From Zizania palustris (taxonomy: Eukaryota; Streptophyta; Magnoliopsida; Poales; Poaceae): a DNA stretch of 64,000 nt. This document shows, one piece after another, positions 9,721 through 20,840 of the stretch. Positions within the stretch are counted from its first letter, which is position 1. Every line of letters starts with the position of its first letter. The DNA is taken from positions 12,480,916 to 12,544,915 of the forward strand of contig JAAALK010000084.1 in assembly GCA_019279435.1 (NCBI GenBank), given 5' to 3'. Under the pieces are notes generated by a model. That model searched no databases and was not told where the DNA came from. It saw only the letters and a program-made list of their open reading frames with translations. The position numbers were made by a program, and so were the translations under genes.

Positions 9721-10387
9721 TAGGGATGAAAATGGAGCGGAAATGGATGGAAATGAGTACTACCATATCCGTTTCCGTATTTTTTTACGGAAACGAAAAC
9801 GAATACGGATATCCTAGAAACGGATACGAAAACGGATGACATCGGAAACGAATACGGACCGAATAAGGAGCGGATACGAATACGGATCCAAAAATCTATC
9901 GGAAATTAAAAACTCCTTAATATATGAAAAAATATGATAAACAAATAAATATATTCAATTTACACACATATTAATAAATGATAAATACATATAATAAATT
10001 AAAAATAAATTTTATTTCGGTTGTAATGAATGTATATTATTTATTTTGATCAAATAATTACGTATTAATTTGAATTAAAATGTTCAATATTTAATGAATA
10101 GAATATACTTTAAAGTTTTTATATAATATGAAAAAGCAAAAGATAATATTCTATATAATGTAGTAAAAACAGTAAAAACGGAAACTTTCCGTTTTTGTTT
10201 TGCGGAATATTCCGTTTCCGTATCCGTTTTTTTCGGAAATCACTGTTCCGTTTTCGTTTTCGTTTCCGCTTAAAAAATTCCGTTTCCATTTCCGCTCCGA
10301 AAATTCCGTATCCGTTTCCGCATAACCCTCTCCGTTTCCGTTTTTTCCCGGAACGGACGGAAAGTTTCCGCTCCGTTTTCATCCCTA
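9721..10387. mobile_element. Non-autonomous hAT element (667 bp) with perfect 8-bp target duplication
   Basis: Terminal inverted repeats TAGGGATGAAAATGGAGCGG (left) and, read inward from the right end, TAGGGATGAAAACGGAGCGG match at 19 of 20 positions. Flanks 9713-9720 and 10388-10395 are both ATAACGGG, an 8-bp duplication diagnostic for hAT. Both ends are packed with CGGAAACG/CCGTTTCCG motifs, probably subterminal transposase-binding repeats, around an AT-rich core (about 9905-10160). No transposase coding, so it would need a partner. The minus frame at 10119-10427 is only a translation of the end repeats. Confidence 0.9.
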
Positions 10388-10900
10388 ATAACGGGTCATA
10401 ATGTGACTCATCGCTAAAGAGAAACACTCCTATTATAGTGATGAATCATATTTTGCCCCGTCACTAAAGATTCTAGCATTAGTGACGGGTCACATTATGA
10501 CCCATCGTTAAATATGAGCATCTTTATTAGTGATCGGTCACAATATCACTTGTCACTAATGGGTATGCTTTATAGTGATATGTGTTATTTTACTCACGTC
10601 ACTAAAGAGCCTGCAACCCTAGAGGGATCTATAGTGATGAATTTTTAGCAATAACATCCACTAAATATAAGTATTTAAATAGCTACGAGCTTAGATCCAC
10701 CCAGCTCCGTACGTATTGCTCTTACCTATCGTTGGCTTTGCTTGTCCCATAATTGTCGACCGGTTCATATTACGAACCACCATTGAATGCAAATATTAGT
10801 GTCGATTCATAATACAAACTAATACTTACTTTACTTTTAGTGGCAGTTCAAAACCCACCACTAATAACTATTTTGACCCGATACTCGGCAGCAGTGTAAG
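10388..10900. repeat. CACTA-like subterminal repeat debris
   Basis: Repeated, alternately oriented motifs: TAGTGACGGGTCACATTATG and ACCCATCGTTAA, then TTAGTGATCGGTCACAATAT and TGTCACTAATGG, and at 10745-10870 a related set (GGTTCATATTACGAACCACC, TTTTAGTGGCAGTTC). These resemble subterminal repeat arrays of grass CACTA elements. The hAT element inserted into this debris: removing it rejoins GTTAATAACGGG to GTCATAATGTG. No terminal CACTA ends were located, so the call is by resemblance. Confidence 0.45.
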
Positions 10901-11409
10901 ATCATATTGCATATGAGCTACGTGTAGAATGCCAAGGATTAGTTCATCATTGTCATCATCCAATAACAATGAAGATGATGAAAATAGACATTTGTAGTGT
11001 CACGATCTAAAAATTTCAAAATATAAAAGTATTAAAAGTTGTGAATAAAATAAAAGGAAATAAATAATTTTGAGTAAAAGAAAGTGAAAATGTAATTTTC
11101 CTTAAAGAAAAGAAAAGAATTTTGTGTAATAAAATTTGAGGAAGAATTTTTTTCAAATAAAATATTGCTGAATTTTTTTTGTAAAAGTATATAAAAATGT
11201 AAATAATTTTTCCAAGTCAAAAATATATTTTTCTAAATTTTTAGAACCCTTTCCTAAAAGAAAAGGAAATTAATAATTTGTTTTTAAATTAAAAATATGA
11301 ATTCCCTCCTCTTGGACAGACCTTCGGCCAGCTTATTTTCCTGAGCCGCCCCACCAGCCTACTCCCGCATGTTGGTCCAGCATGCCTCGTGGGCTCAGTT
11401 GCATTAACT
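10901..11409. other. Unassigned AT-rich flank of the copia element
   Basis: No gene or repeat recognised. 11000-11300 is strongly AT-rich; 11310-11400 is GC-richer and ends at the copia LTR. It does not resemble the LINE that flanks the other side of the copia element. Confidence 0.4.
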
Positions 11410-13484
11410 TGTAGGACCGAAAGTAGCGACCAGAGGGGGGTGAATGAGCGCCTTAAAAATTCTTTCGAATAAATGGCCTGTTCCTAACACCCAACGCACC
11501 TCAAAAGACTAAGCAACAGAAAATGAACAGACAACCTAAGTCTAAAGGTATCTAGCCTAGAATCAACTGATGTTAAATAGAGAACTACCAAAGCAGTGCA
11601 ACTAGGCAGATAGACAAAGTATACTAGACATATCAGGCCAAACTTCTCAAAGAAATGATCTAAGTGTATATAAAGTGAGATGAGAAGTTACTGTTCAGAT
11701 TTATCTCATGTTCGAAACTTGGCGAAACCTGTTTGTTTGGTCGTGGCCTGCTTCAGCAGTGTCGAAGCCTGCTTCGGAGTGACGAAGCCTGCTTCGGAGG
11801 TCGGTTGCGAAGCCTGCCGAAGGTATGCTTTGGACTAGCCTAGTTCGAAGTAGCTGGATGCGAAATATGCTTCGAAGTATGACAAAGTCGGAGCCTGCTT
11901 CGAAGTGTGTACTTCGAAGGCAGGGTTTCGAACACAGCTTCGAACCGAGTGCTTCGAAGCCAAACCTTCGAACTGAAAACTTCGAACACAACACACAGAT
12001 GGACAACTTTCGAACAAAGAAGCGAAGCCAGTCACATGACAGAGAAACCAAATTCGTAGCCTACACTCTACCTTCGAAAAGAGCGAGGTTCGAATAGAGA
12101 AGCGAAGCTGACACGCAACAGAGAAACTAAAACGAAGTGTATCAGTGAGATTAGCTTCGAAGCTAACTCCGAAGCTTGACGAAGTATCGACTTCGAACAG
12201 CTCGTGACTGAGAACACCTTCACAAAAATGAAGCCGAAGTTTAAACGGGGCCTTCGAGTATATCAGATCAAAGCCTGCCTCACGGAGCTGAGGGGCTTCG
12301 AACAAAGAAGGGGCTTCGCCAGAGAACAGCCAGAAAAGTTACTTGGGACTGTCAACTTTGATCAAAAAGCTGCGCAGTAGAAGGCAAAAAGCTGGCTCAG
12401 TGTACTGTTGCTACAGTGTAGTAGTACTACTTGCAACAGCAAGAACTAGTACTACTTGCGTGAAGAACACACGCAACAGAAGCTTCCGAAGCCTCAAAAT
12501 CCATGGAAAAACTTGCTGTGCGAGTGAAATGAAGCCATTAAAAACTCTGCTGTTGCTGCACACGATTTGAGACTAGAAGCTTCACTGCAACCATAAATGC
12601 AAGGCAATAAAAACAGGAGCAAAGATGCCTGGTGGCGCAAGCAAGAACAGAAGCATCCAGTGATACCTTCTCAGGAATAAACTCAACAACGCACAAACAA
12701 ATCGAAGCTTCTGAGTCAGAGAAATCAATGCACGTGCTTCAACAAGAACAGAAGATTTAATCTTACTTGGGACAAAATAAATGCAAGGCAAAATGCACGA
12801 ACAAGTGCCTGGCGCCGCACACAGGAGAGAGAAAAACGTGGGGAGCAAAATGACCCAATAGATTGAAAAGTGAATTCTGGAAGGGGTAGTTCAACCCTAG
12901 GGATTGGGGTCCTATTTATAGGCTGCCCAAACCTAGGAATATTCCACCTGCCCCTTAGGGTTTTTACAGACGCAAAAATAAAGGAAAAGACTCAACTTCC
13001 CTTAGGATTTTTTACAGACTCAACTGACTGACTGTGGGCCTAGAGATACAGATGACTTATCCGGAAGCTAAGCTTTCGTAGCGACTACGGCTTCTCTTCT
13101 GGATAGTCGGATACAAGATCGACGGTTGTCAGTTTTGTGCCAAAACTGATAAAGCCTCCACCGGCCTTGCATCAGGTACCCGGATTGGGCCGGCCCGACT
13201 CCACAGCTCTCTCAGCCTGGCAATCGCTCACCGCCCGTGTACCTGAGTCAATCCTGGTCAACAACCTAGTGGATCTTCTATTGCTTCTGGCCCATGTACC
13301 CGGATTGGGCTAGCCCGACTTCGCAGCCTCCTCTGCCCGACAGTCGCTCGCTACCCGTGTACCTAAGTCACACGCGGCCCATGAAACAGCAGATCTCTTC
13401 TTCTTCTGTCCTCTTTGACTATCGTTGACAATGACTCATCACTTCTGGAGCCATGAGGCCCACGCTATTCAGCATGGCTCCTCA
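11410..13484 (-). repeat. 3' LTR of the copia element
   Basis: 2075-bp LTR with plus-strand ends TGTAGGACC...GGCTCCTCA. Nearly identical to 20841-22978 apart from substitutions and a 63-bp segment missing here at about 12229. The segment 11700-12310 is full of the palindrome TTCGAA. Preceded, in element sense, by the polypurine tract at 13485-13496. Confidence 0.95.
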
Positions 13485-13496
13485 ATCTCCCCCTTG
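13485..13496 (-). other. Polypurine tract of the copia element
   Basis: Minus-strand TCAAGGGGGAGAT directly abuts the LTR start TGAGGAGCC. This is the classical copia plus-strand primer. Further PPT-like runs lie at 13743-13751, 13771-13780, 13821-13829 and 13838-13845. Confidence 0.85.
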
Positions 13497-14824
13497 ATGA
13501 GTGCATTGTCAACACTCTTCTTCTTCAACTCTTCAGCACCTGCGAACACATGTGGAAACACAAAAACAAAGCACAAGAAAAACAAAGAAGAAGAAAAATA
13601 AGGTAAAAGTTTAACCCTAATGACCAAAAGCCAAACAAAAGCAAGAAGCGGTCATTATGGTTAACCAAAGGTAAAAGCTCAAACACGAGTGCAAACTTAG
13701 GAAATTTAACAAGGATATCAAAAGAGTAAGCGAGACAGAAAACTCCCCCTCATACTCTTATCAAAACATTCTCCCCCTTGTTGACAAGTGAACTCATCAA
13801 GCACTCGAAAAAGAGACAGACTCCCCTTGAAATGCAACTCCCCCTCAAAATATGCGATGAATTCAACTAGGGTGCAAGTGGAGTGAATAAACCATGCTTC
13901 TCAGATATGATTGACTGCAATTACAAAATCTAATAGATACAGCAAAAGACATACTGTCTAAGATACATGGCATGATCAGTGCAACAGATGATATCTAAAG
14001 AAAGTCATTAGCACGCATTATCAATTTTTGCAAACAAAAAGCATCACCAATTTTCTAGTTAACAAGCAAGGTAAAGCATGAGATGCAGAAGCTAACTGAT
14101 ATCTACCAAGATAAGCATTGTCCAAAACAAAGTGCTTCAGCAAACTTATTATCATTTCAATTTTCAAGCTTTTTCTTTTCCCTTTTTCATTTTTGCCAGG
14201 GGTTATTTGCATGTCAAACCTTATGCTGACCGACCAAGTCAAGCCTAGGTCAGAACTAGACCATCAGAAGCTTAAGACATTGGTCTTGGCATACATTACG
14301 TTGTCCTAGTTCATACCAAAGTGCTATGGTACGCAGTCCAGAATAATGTAATGCGACAAAACAAACCCACCTGGATCTTTTCAAGTTATGCATAAAAAGG
14401 CATGGAATTTTCATTTTTCTTGATTTTTCATCATTTTTATAGCACATATCCATGTTTTAAAGCAGAAAGATGTCCAAGTTGCATATTTGCATCTAAGTCA
14501 AGAACTAGCTACAAGGCATGTAACAGATAGCAATAACATTCAACCTACGCATGCTAGTTACCAGAATCAATGGTGATCATTTTTTCAAATTTAAAAAACA
14601 TAAAAGCCATGCGTATGACAGATATTAGACATATCAAGTGAACTGAATCAAAGCATGTTCATTGACAAGTAATCAAAAGCATGTACCAGCTAGAGTAAGT
14701 AAAGCAGTTCAATCATATAACAGAAGCAAGCTCAAAAGTGTGATATGTGAATATGCAAGATATGAACACACACAAAATGACTCAAGAAAAGAGTAAAGAA
14801 GAAAGAAAACTGACGCAAAATATC
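13485..14824 (-). other. 3' internal region of the copia element, no env-like ORF
   Basis: About 1.3 kb between the RNase H stop and the 3' LTR. AT-rich, without a long open frame on the sense strand. Some Sireviruses carry an envelope-like gene here; I see none. It contains at least four purine runs besides the terminal polypurine tract, all in the 110 bp from 13740 to 13850. Confidence 0.7.
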
Positions 14825-16432
14825 CTAGAAAGGATATACAACACCCAAATCCCCTCGTAAATGCTCAAATGTAGACTGATCTAGGGGTTTGGTAAAAATG
14901 TCAGCCAACTGATTATGGGTATCAACATGAACAAGGTCAATGACACCTTTCTCATATTGATCCCTCAGAAAGTGAAAGCGCACATCAATATGTTTGGTTT
15001 TTGAATGGAGACATGGGTTTTTCCCTGCACTAATAGCACTAGTGCTGTCGCAAAACAATGGAACCCTGGTAGGAAAGAACAACCCAAAATCTCGCAGAGT
15101 GGAAATCATCCAAACCAACTGTGAGCAGCAGCTAGCAGCAGCTACGTACTCAGCCTCTATGGTCGAAAGAGCAACTCCAGATTGCTTTCGAGAAGACCAA
15201 GAGACAAAAGAAGAACCAAGAAACTGGCAAGTACCGGAAGTCGACTTGCGATCCAACCGGCACCCACCAAAGTCGGAATCCGAAAAGCCAGATAAATCAA
15301 AAGATGATGATGCTGAATAGTAAAGATCGAGATCGGGCGCATAAGTGAGATACCTGAAGATGCGCTTGACAGCCTGCCGATGAGACGCGCGTGGTGAAGA
15401 CTAGAAACGCGCACAAAGTCCTACGGCGAACTGTATGTCAGGTCTCGTCGTCGTCAAGTACAGCAGCGAACTGATCATCCCTCGAAACTCTCTCTCGTTG
15501 ACCTTGACACCGCTCTCGTCCTTGTCCAGACCCCCAGAGGTTCCCATCGGGGTCATCTGCGGCTTCAGCTCACCACCAAAGTCAAATTTTTTCAACATGT
15601 CACGAGTGTACTTACCTTGGTGGATGGAGGTGTCGTCCTTGGTCTGCTTGATTTGGAGCCCTAAGAAATACTTGAGCTCACCCATGAGGCTCATCTCAAA
15701 CTCACTGTGCATCTGCTCAGAAAACTTGGACACAAGAGAATCAGTAGTACCGCCAAAAATAATATCGTCCACGTAAATCTGAGCAACCAAGAAATCTAAA
15801 GCATCTCTGAGCAAGAAAAGAGTTTTATCCACCGAACCCATCACAAAGCCCTTCCCCAACAAAAATTGCTTCAACCGGTCATACCAAGCCCTGGGGGCTT
15901 GCTTCAACCCGTATAAAGCCTTTTGCAGCTTAAAAACATGTCGAGGAAACTTAGGGTTCTCAAAACCGGGGGGCTGCCTAACATAAACTTCCTCCTCTAT
16001 GAACCCGTTCAGAAAAGCACTCTTAACGTCCATTTGAAAAAGCTTAAAACCCTTCGAAGCGGCAAAAGCTAGGAGAATGCGAATGGACTCAAGACGAGCA
16101 ACAGGGGCGAAAGTTTGTTCAAAATCAATACATTCTTTCTGGCAAAAACCCTGGGCAACTAATCGAGCCTTGTTGCGCATCACAACCCCATCTTCACCTT
16201 GTTTGTTTTTGAACACCCACTTGGTGCCTATGGGGTTGCATCCTGGTGGCGGCTCAACTAGTGTCCAAACCCGATTGCGGACAAAGTTCTCAAGCTCTTC
16301 TTGCATGGCATTAATCCAATTAGAATCAGAAAGAGCATGAGAAACATCTCTGGGCTCAAAAGATGCAACAAAAGCAGATTCAACAAACACAGCAAGAGAG
16401 GCATTAGACGAACGCAATGTTCTCTCAGTCAA
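14825..16432 (-). pseudogene. copia reverse transcriptase and RNase H
   Basis: RT frame 16432-15401 (343 codons) contains NAMQEELENFVRNRVWTLVE, GTKWVFKNKQGEDG, the catalytic FQMDVKSAFLNG and YVDD (in QIYVDDIIFGG), and LKYFLGLQI, ending in TTRPDIQFAVGLCARF. The RNase H frame 15256-14825 contains the DRKSTSG start, QSGVALSTIEAEYVAA, HIDVRFHFLRD and DIFTKPLDQSTFEHLR. In an intact copia pol these are one frame; a frameshift near 15400 separates them. RT itself looks complete, including both catalytic aspartates. Function in the intact element: copying genomic RNA to cDNA and removing the RNA strand. Confidence 0.92.
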
Positions 16433-16474
16433 ATCACCAATGATGAGCTCTGAGGGATGGTTACGCTGAACTGC

Positions 16475-18020
16475 TCAGGTTCCCTGGTGATCTGAAGTCA
16501 CCTCACCGGAGTCAGCAGCTGGCACCTCTGGACTCGACTGAGGGGGCTCAATCGTAGTGGAAGAAGTGATCAGAGGTCCGCCCTCATCCTCAGTCGAAGT
16601 CTCAGAAGGTGTGGGCTCTGCAGGGGGTGCAGAAGGCCCACCCTCATCAACAACTGGAGTATCCTCATCTTCCTCAAAGATCGACTCTCCGAGCTCATCA
16701 TCACCAGAAGGCTCAAAAGAAGGAGTCAAAGAAGGCAAAGACTCATCAAATGAAACTTCGCAAGTCTCGACAAGCTGCTGGGTTTCGAGTTTCCAAACAC
16801 AGAAACCTCGAGAATGCAATGCATATCCAATAAAAATACCATCCCAGCAACGAGACTCAAACTTGTCCAAATGCCCTCCTTTCTTGAGCACAAAGCACTT
16901 GCAGCCAAACGCTCGCAAGCAGCTCACCTTGGGCTGTCTGCCAAACCGCAGTTCATATGATGTCTTACCAAGGTAAGCTCTAAGAAAGATGCGGTTGACC
17001 AGATAGCAAGCCGTGTTCATGGCTTCAGCCCAAAACTTGCCTAGGATTCCTGTGCTCATCGAGCATCGTCCTGGCCATCTCGACTAGCGTGCAGTTCTTT
17101 CGCTCCACAACGCCGATCTGTGGGGGAGTGTAAGGAGAAGAAAACTGATGATCAAGACCCTAATCACTACAGAAGCTGACGAACTGAGAGTTCTTGAACT
17201 CAGAGCCGTTGTCGGAGCGAATTGCTCGCATCCGACCATTGTTCTCATTCTTCAGCTTCAAGATCAGGTCATGAACAAACTGAAAAGTTTCATCCTTAGA
17301 CTCCAAAAAGAAAACCCACGAAAATCGAGAAAAGTCGTCAACAATGACAAGCGCGTACCACTTCCCACCGACTGAACGTACCCGAGCTGGACCAACAGTG
17401 TCCAAGTGTAAAAGCTCACCCGGATATGAAGTCATCACCTGTGTCACAGGTGAGTGAGAAGCGGCAACCATTTTCCCATGACGACAGGGATGACAAACTA
17501 GATCTTTCTCCATTTTAAGCTCGGGCAATCCTCGGATGAGGTCCATAGAGCTTAACATGACTAGCAGATCAAAACTCAAATGGCCTAACCTCCTATGCCA
17601 CTTCCAGAGCTCAGAAGAAGATCCAGCTAACAAACAACGAGAAGGGCCAAAAGAGCTAGAGAAGTCAATCCGAAAAACTTTACCAAAAGGTAAAATCTGG
17701 CAGATCAAAGACCCTCTAGAATCGAACACAGAAGAATTGCCCTTCTTAAAACGCACTTCCAAACCATCCTCAAGAAGTTGCGAAACAGAAATCAAATTAA
17801 AGTTCATATTTTTAACCAAAGCAACATTCTTTAAAGAGAAATGATCTGAAATGCGTATAGAGCCAATGCCATTTACTTTCCCTTGACCACTGTTCCCGAA
17901 AGTGATGTACTCTTTGGAGCTCGGGGGAGTGAGACTGGAGAACCATCTGCGATGTCCCGTTATGTGATGAGAGCATCCTGAGTCCATGATCCAAACGTCC
18001 TCCAGTCCCCAATCCTGCAC
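16475..18020 (-). pseudogene. copia protease and integrase
   Basis: Frame 18020-17160 starts with the aspartic protease (VWIMDSGCSHHITGHRRWFS, active-site D-S-G intact), then the GAG-pre-integrase zinc region (LWKWHRRLGHLSFDLLVML, CHPCRHGK) and the integrase core with LLHLDTVGP (first Asp) and RSDNGSEFKNSQF (second Asp). It stops at 17160. The rest continues from 17059 in another frame (FWAEAMNTACYLVNR, GKTSYELRFGRQPKVSCLRA, FGCKCFV) to 16475, ending in an acidic Ser/Pro/Glu-rich linker before RT. The frameshift at about 17060-17160 falls near the catalytic Glu, so the integrase is inactive. Confidence 0.9.
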
Positions 18021-18439
18021 AATCAGTGGATGTAAGTGGGAGCAAATGGTCCGGCACCAGGTTTAGCAAAAGAGCTAAACCAGTGTCGAGCCATCTGCTC
18101 AAAAGACAGAAAACAGAAATCATCATGAGAGTTCGGACCAAAACGCGGCTCAAAGCGCGGTCCTAGGTTCTGCCTAAAACCTCGGCCACGAGGTCCAGGA
18201 CCGTAGCCAAAACGGCCTGGAGCTCTGCCGGAACGACTACCACCAACTGGAGTACGAGCAACAAAGCCGTCTCCTCTACCACTACCTACACGACGCGGCC
18301 TGGCCTCCAGCCTCTCCCCGCGTCGAGGAACACGCAGTCTACCACCCTGCTGGTAGAACTGATCCTGACCACCACGAGCTCTCTCTGCTCTCTCAACCCA
18401 CTTCCTCCTGAAGCAAAACTCCGCAAGATGTCCGTCTCT
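18021..18439 (-). pseudogene. Gag-protease linker of copia, Arg/Gly-rich
   Basis: Minus-strand reading continues after the stop at 18440 with DGHLAEFCFRRKWVERAER and then an Arg/Gly-rich tract (GPGPRGRGFRQNLGPRFEPR), typical of the nucleic-acid-binding end of gag, leading to protease at 18020. No long frame is open here because of at least one stop and one frameshift. Confidence 0.6.
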
Positions 18440-20775
18440 CTAACAATACTCGCAATGGTAAGTGGGCTTCTTGGGATGTGGTTGAGGCTTGGTGTTTTTG
18501 GGCTTAGTGGTGTTTGGTGTAGTCTTTTTGGGCTGAGAGGGTCTAGGAAGAGAGTCTAGAGAAGAATGGAGGTGTTTGGGCTTTGGAACCCAGATAGGCT
18601 TCTTGGGTGGAGCTTTGGGTGGTTCATGAATCACTCCATCCTTGGGCTTACAAGCCTGGGAAGACTCAGTGGAGTGAGTCTTGGGATATCTCTGCTCTGG
18701 AGTCATTTTACTCCACTCCACTGCCCGGCTAATGGCACTCTCAAAGTCAGCCTTGGTGTAGGTATAACCTACTCCAAACCCATCCTACCTCTTGAACTGC
18801 TGGATCATCATGCCGAGCTGAGGTTCGCTGGTACTGATCCAACTCAGGATAGAACGAAGGTAAAAGTTCTCATTCTGAGAATCTGCTAGCTCCTCTCTCA
18901 AGGAAGCTAGAACCTCCACCTGAGACAAGCAGGTCTCACACTCACTTTCTACTTGAACAGATTTCTCGGCTTTCAGCTTAATCAATTCCATTCTAAGAGA
19001 CAGGCAGTTCTCACAGACAGTGGGTGGAACTGACAATGTCTCAAGCTCTAGCCTAGTCTACGCAAGCTCAGCTCTCAACCTCTCCAAATCACCCAAATGT
19101 TCATCGCCCTTGGATTTCAGCTCAGCTAAGGCAGCTAGATGAGATGGGCAATGAACACAGGGTGCGACAACAGTGGCTTGAGCATCTTTCAGCTCCAGCT
19201 GAGCACTTTCAAGCTCAATGACCAAAGCGTCCCTCTCATCAACCCTTTTTGTGTACCTGGACTTCAGAGTCGACAGGTCACACAGAAGCACCTCACACTT
19301 CGGGCACTCACTGCTATCACCCAAGCAAGGGGAAGAAGATAGACTCTCAATTCTGCTGTTGGCCACGGCAAGCTCACTCTCTAACTCATCTATCCTCTTC
19401 TTAGCCCCCCTAAGCAGTTTTCCCGATACTTTAACTCCTGACGATTGCTCTCAAGTAAATCAACAATTTCGCGCTCATAGGATGATACCTTTTCATTGTC
19501 GTCGTCGTCGGAGTCGTCGGAGGAGCTCTTCTCTTCCTTATCCCCAAGAGCCATTGAACATAAGCTCTTGCGGGATCTTAGGCGCTGGTGTGAGCGGCTC
19601 TTCGGCTTGTCTCCGAAGGCCATGAAGCAGAGACCAGCCGGATCGTCCTTGTCCTTCCCCTTCCTGATGGCGATCTCCTCATCGCTTGAGTTCGATGAAG
19701 AGGAAGAAGACGTGGACCGCTTGGAGTAGCTCTTCTCCATCTCGGCAAAGAAAGCCTTGTCGCGCTTCTTGTTCTCTCGCCGGTAGTCTTTCAGGGCCTT
19801 CTTGAAGAATCTTGTCTTCGGCTTGCCCATGTTGAAGGAAGAGCTGTCGTGCTTGCCGGAGTCGTGGAAGCCACCACCGGTGCTCTTCTTGTGTCCCATT
19901 CGCTTGGGGCAGTCGGCGATGAAGTGTCCTGGATCACCACACTCAAAGCACCCGGATTTTGTGCCGTGTCTCTTGAACATTCTCTTATCATAGACACGAC
20001 GCACCCGGTTGTTAAAAAGACACAAATCATCATCACCCAAAGACTCAAGCTGGTCTTCAGTGATAGACATCAAGGAGAACCCAGCACAGCTCACTGCAGA
20101 GGGATCAACAGAAGGTGTAGCAAGGGCCAGGGATTTTGATCCAGAACCAGTGAGATTTGATCTCAGCTGGATATCTACCTCAGTGGCCTTCAGCTTGCTA
20201 AACAACTCAGAAATGGTCAAGGTATCGTAAGAAGTGCTCTCAACGATAGAGGATACCTTGATCTCCCAGATCTTTGGGTCCAAGGTATGGAGAACCTTGA
20301 GCGCCTGCTCGTGATCTGAGACTAACTGAGCACCCTCAGCCTTGTTGTCCCGAAGCTTGTTTATGATCGACTGAAAACGACCAAACAAAGCTTCGACAGA
20401 TTCACCCGGCTTCTGTGTGAAGTTCTCGTACTCACGCTGGTAGGTCTGATAGAGCCGAGCCTTGACCTGAGCTGTTCCCTCATGGTGTGCCTTGAGGGTA
20501 GCCCAGATCTCTCTCGCAGTGAAGAGATGACTCACACGCTCAAACTCAGTGGGACCTAAACCAGAAAATAGAATGTTCACAGCCTTACTGTTGCTCAGAT
20601 GCTGAGCAATGATACCAGCAGTACCTTGCTCAACGACTGGCAATATGACAAACGTGGTGTGAACGCAAATGTCCCAAATGTCCGAACCCTGGCTCATGAG
20701 ATAGGCTCGCATGCGAGTCTTCCAATAATTATAGCCATAGGCTTCCAAGGACGAGACCTTGCTAGGAGACGTCAT
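18440..20775 (-). pseudogene. copia gag with coiled coil and two zinc knuckles
   Basis: Start chosen at ATG 20775 (MTSPSKVSSLEAYGYNYWKT), 52 bases after the primer-binding site. Residues 1-230 form the copia gag domain (MRAYLMSQGSDIWDICVH, LYQTYQREYENFTQKPGESV, ELFSKLKATEVD). A first zinc knuckle CFECGDPGHFIADC (C-X2-C-X4-H-X4-C) lies at about 19910-19950, followed by a Ser/Asp-rich tail to 19390. After a frameshift, 19366-18785 encodes leucine/glutamate-rich, probably coiled-coil sequence (two frames), then a Pro/Lys-rich part to 18440. A second knuckle straddles the stop at 18440 (YHCEYC, stop, RDGHLAEFCFRRK). Two knuckles around a coiled coil fit Sirevirus gag. Confidence 0.85.
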
Positions 20776-20826
20776 GTTCACTACTGGGGTTTAGAACCGG
20801 TTAAGGTATGGAAAAACCCTAACCTT

Positions 20827-20838
20827 GCTCTGATACCA
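20827..20838 (-). other. Primer-binding site, initiator tRNA-Met
   Basis: Minus-strand TGGTATCAGAGC, two bases inside the 5' LTR end. This is the standard initiator-methionine tRNA site and fixes the element orientation. Confidence 0.95.
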
Positions 20839-20840
20839 CT

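Noticed and set aside
13485..14824. Envelope-like gene of the Sirevirus-type element
   Set aside because: No sense-strand frame longer than about 65 codons; no signal peptide or membrane segment seen.
20781..20781. Gag start at 20781
   Set aside because: The codon there is GTG; the first ATG in frame is at 20775.
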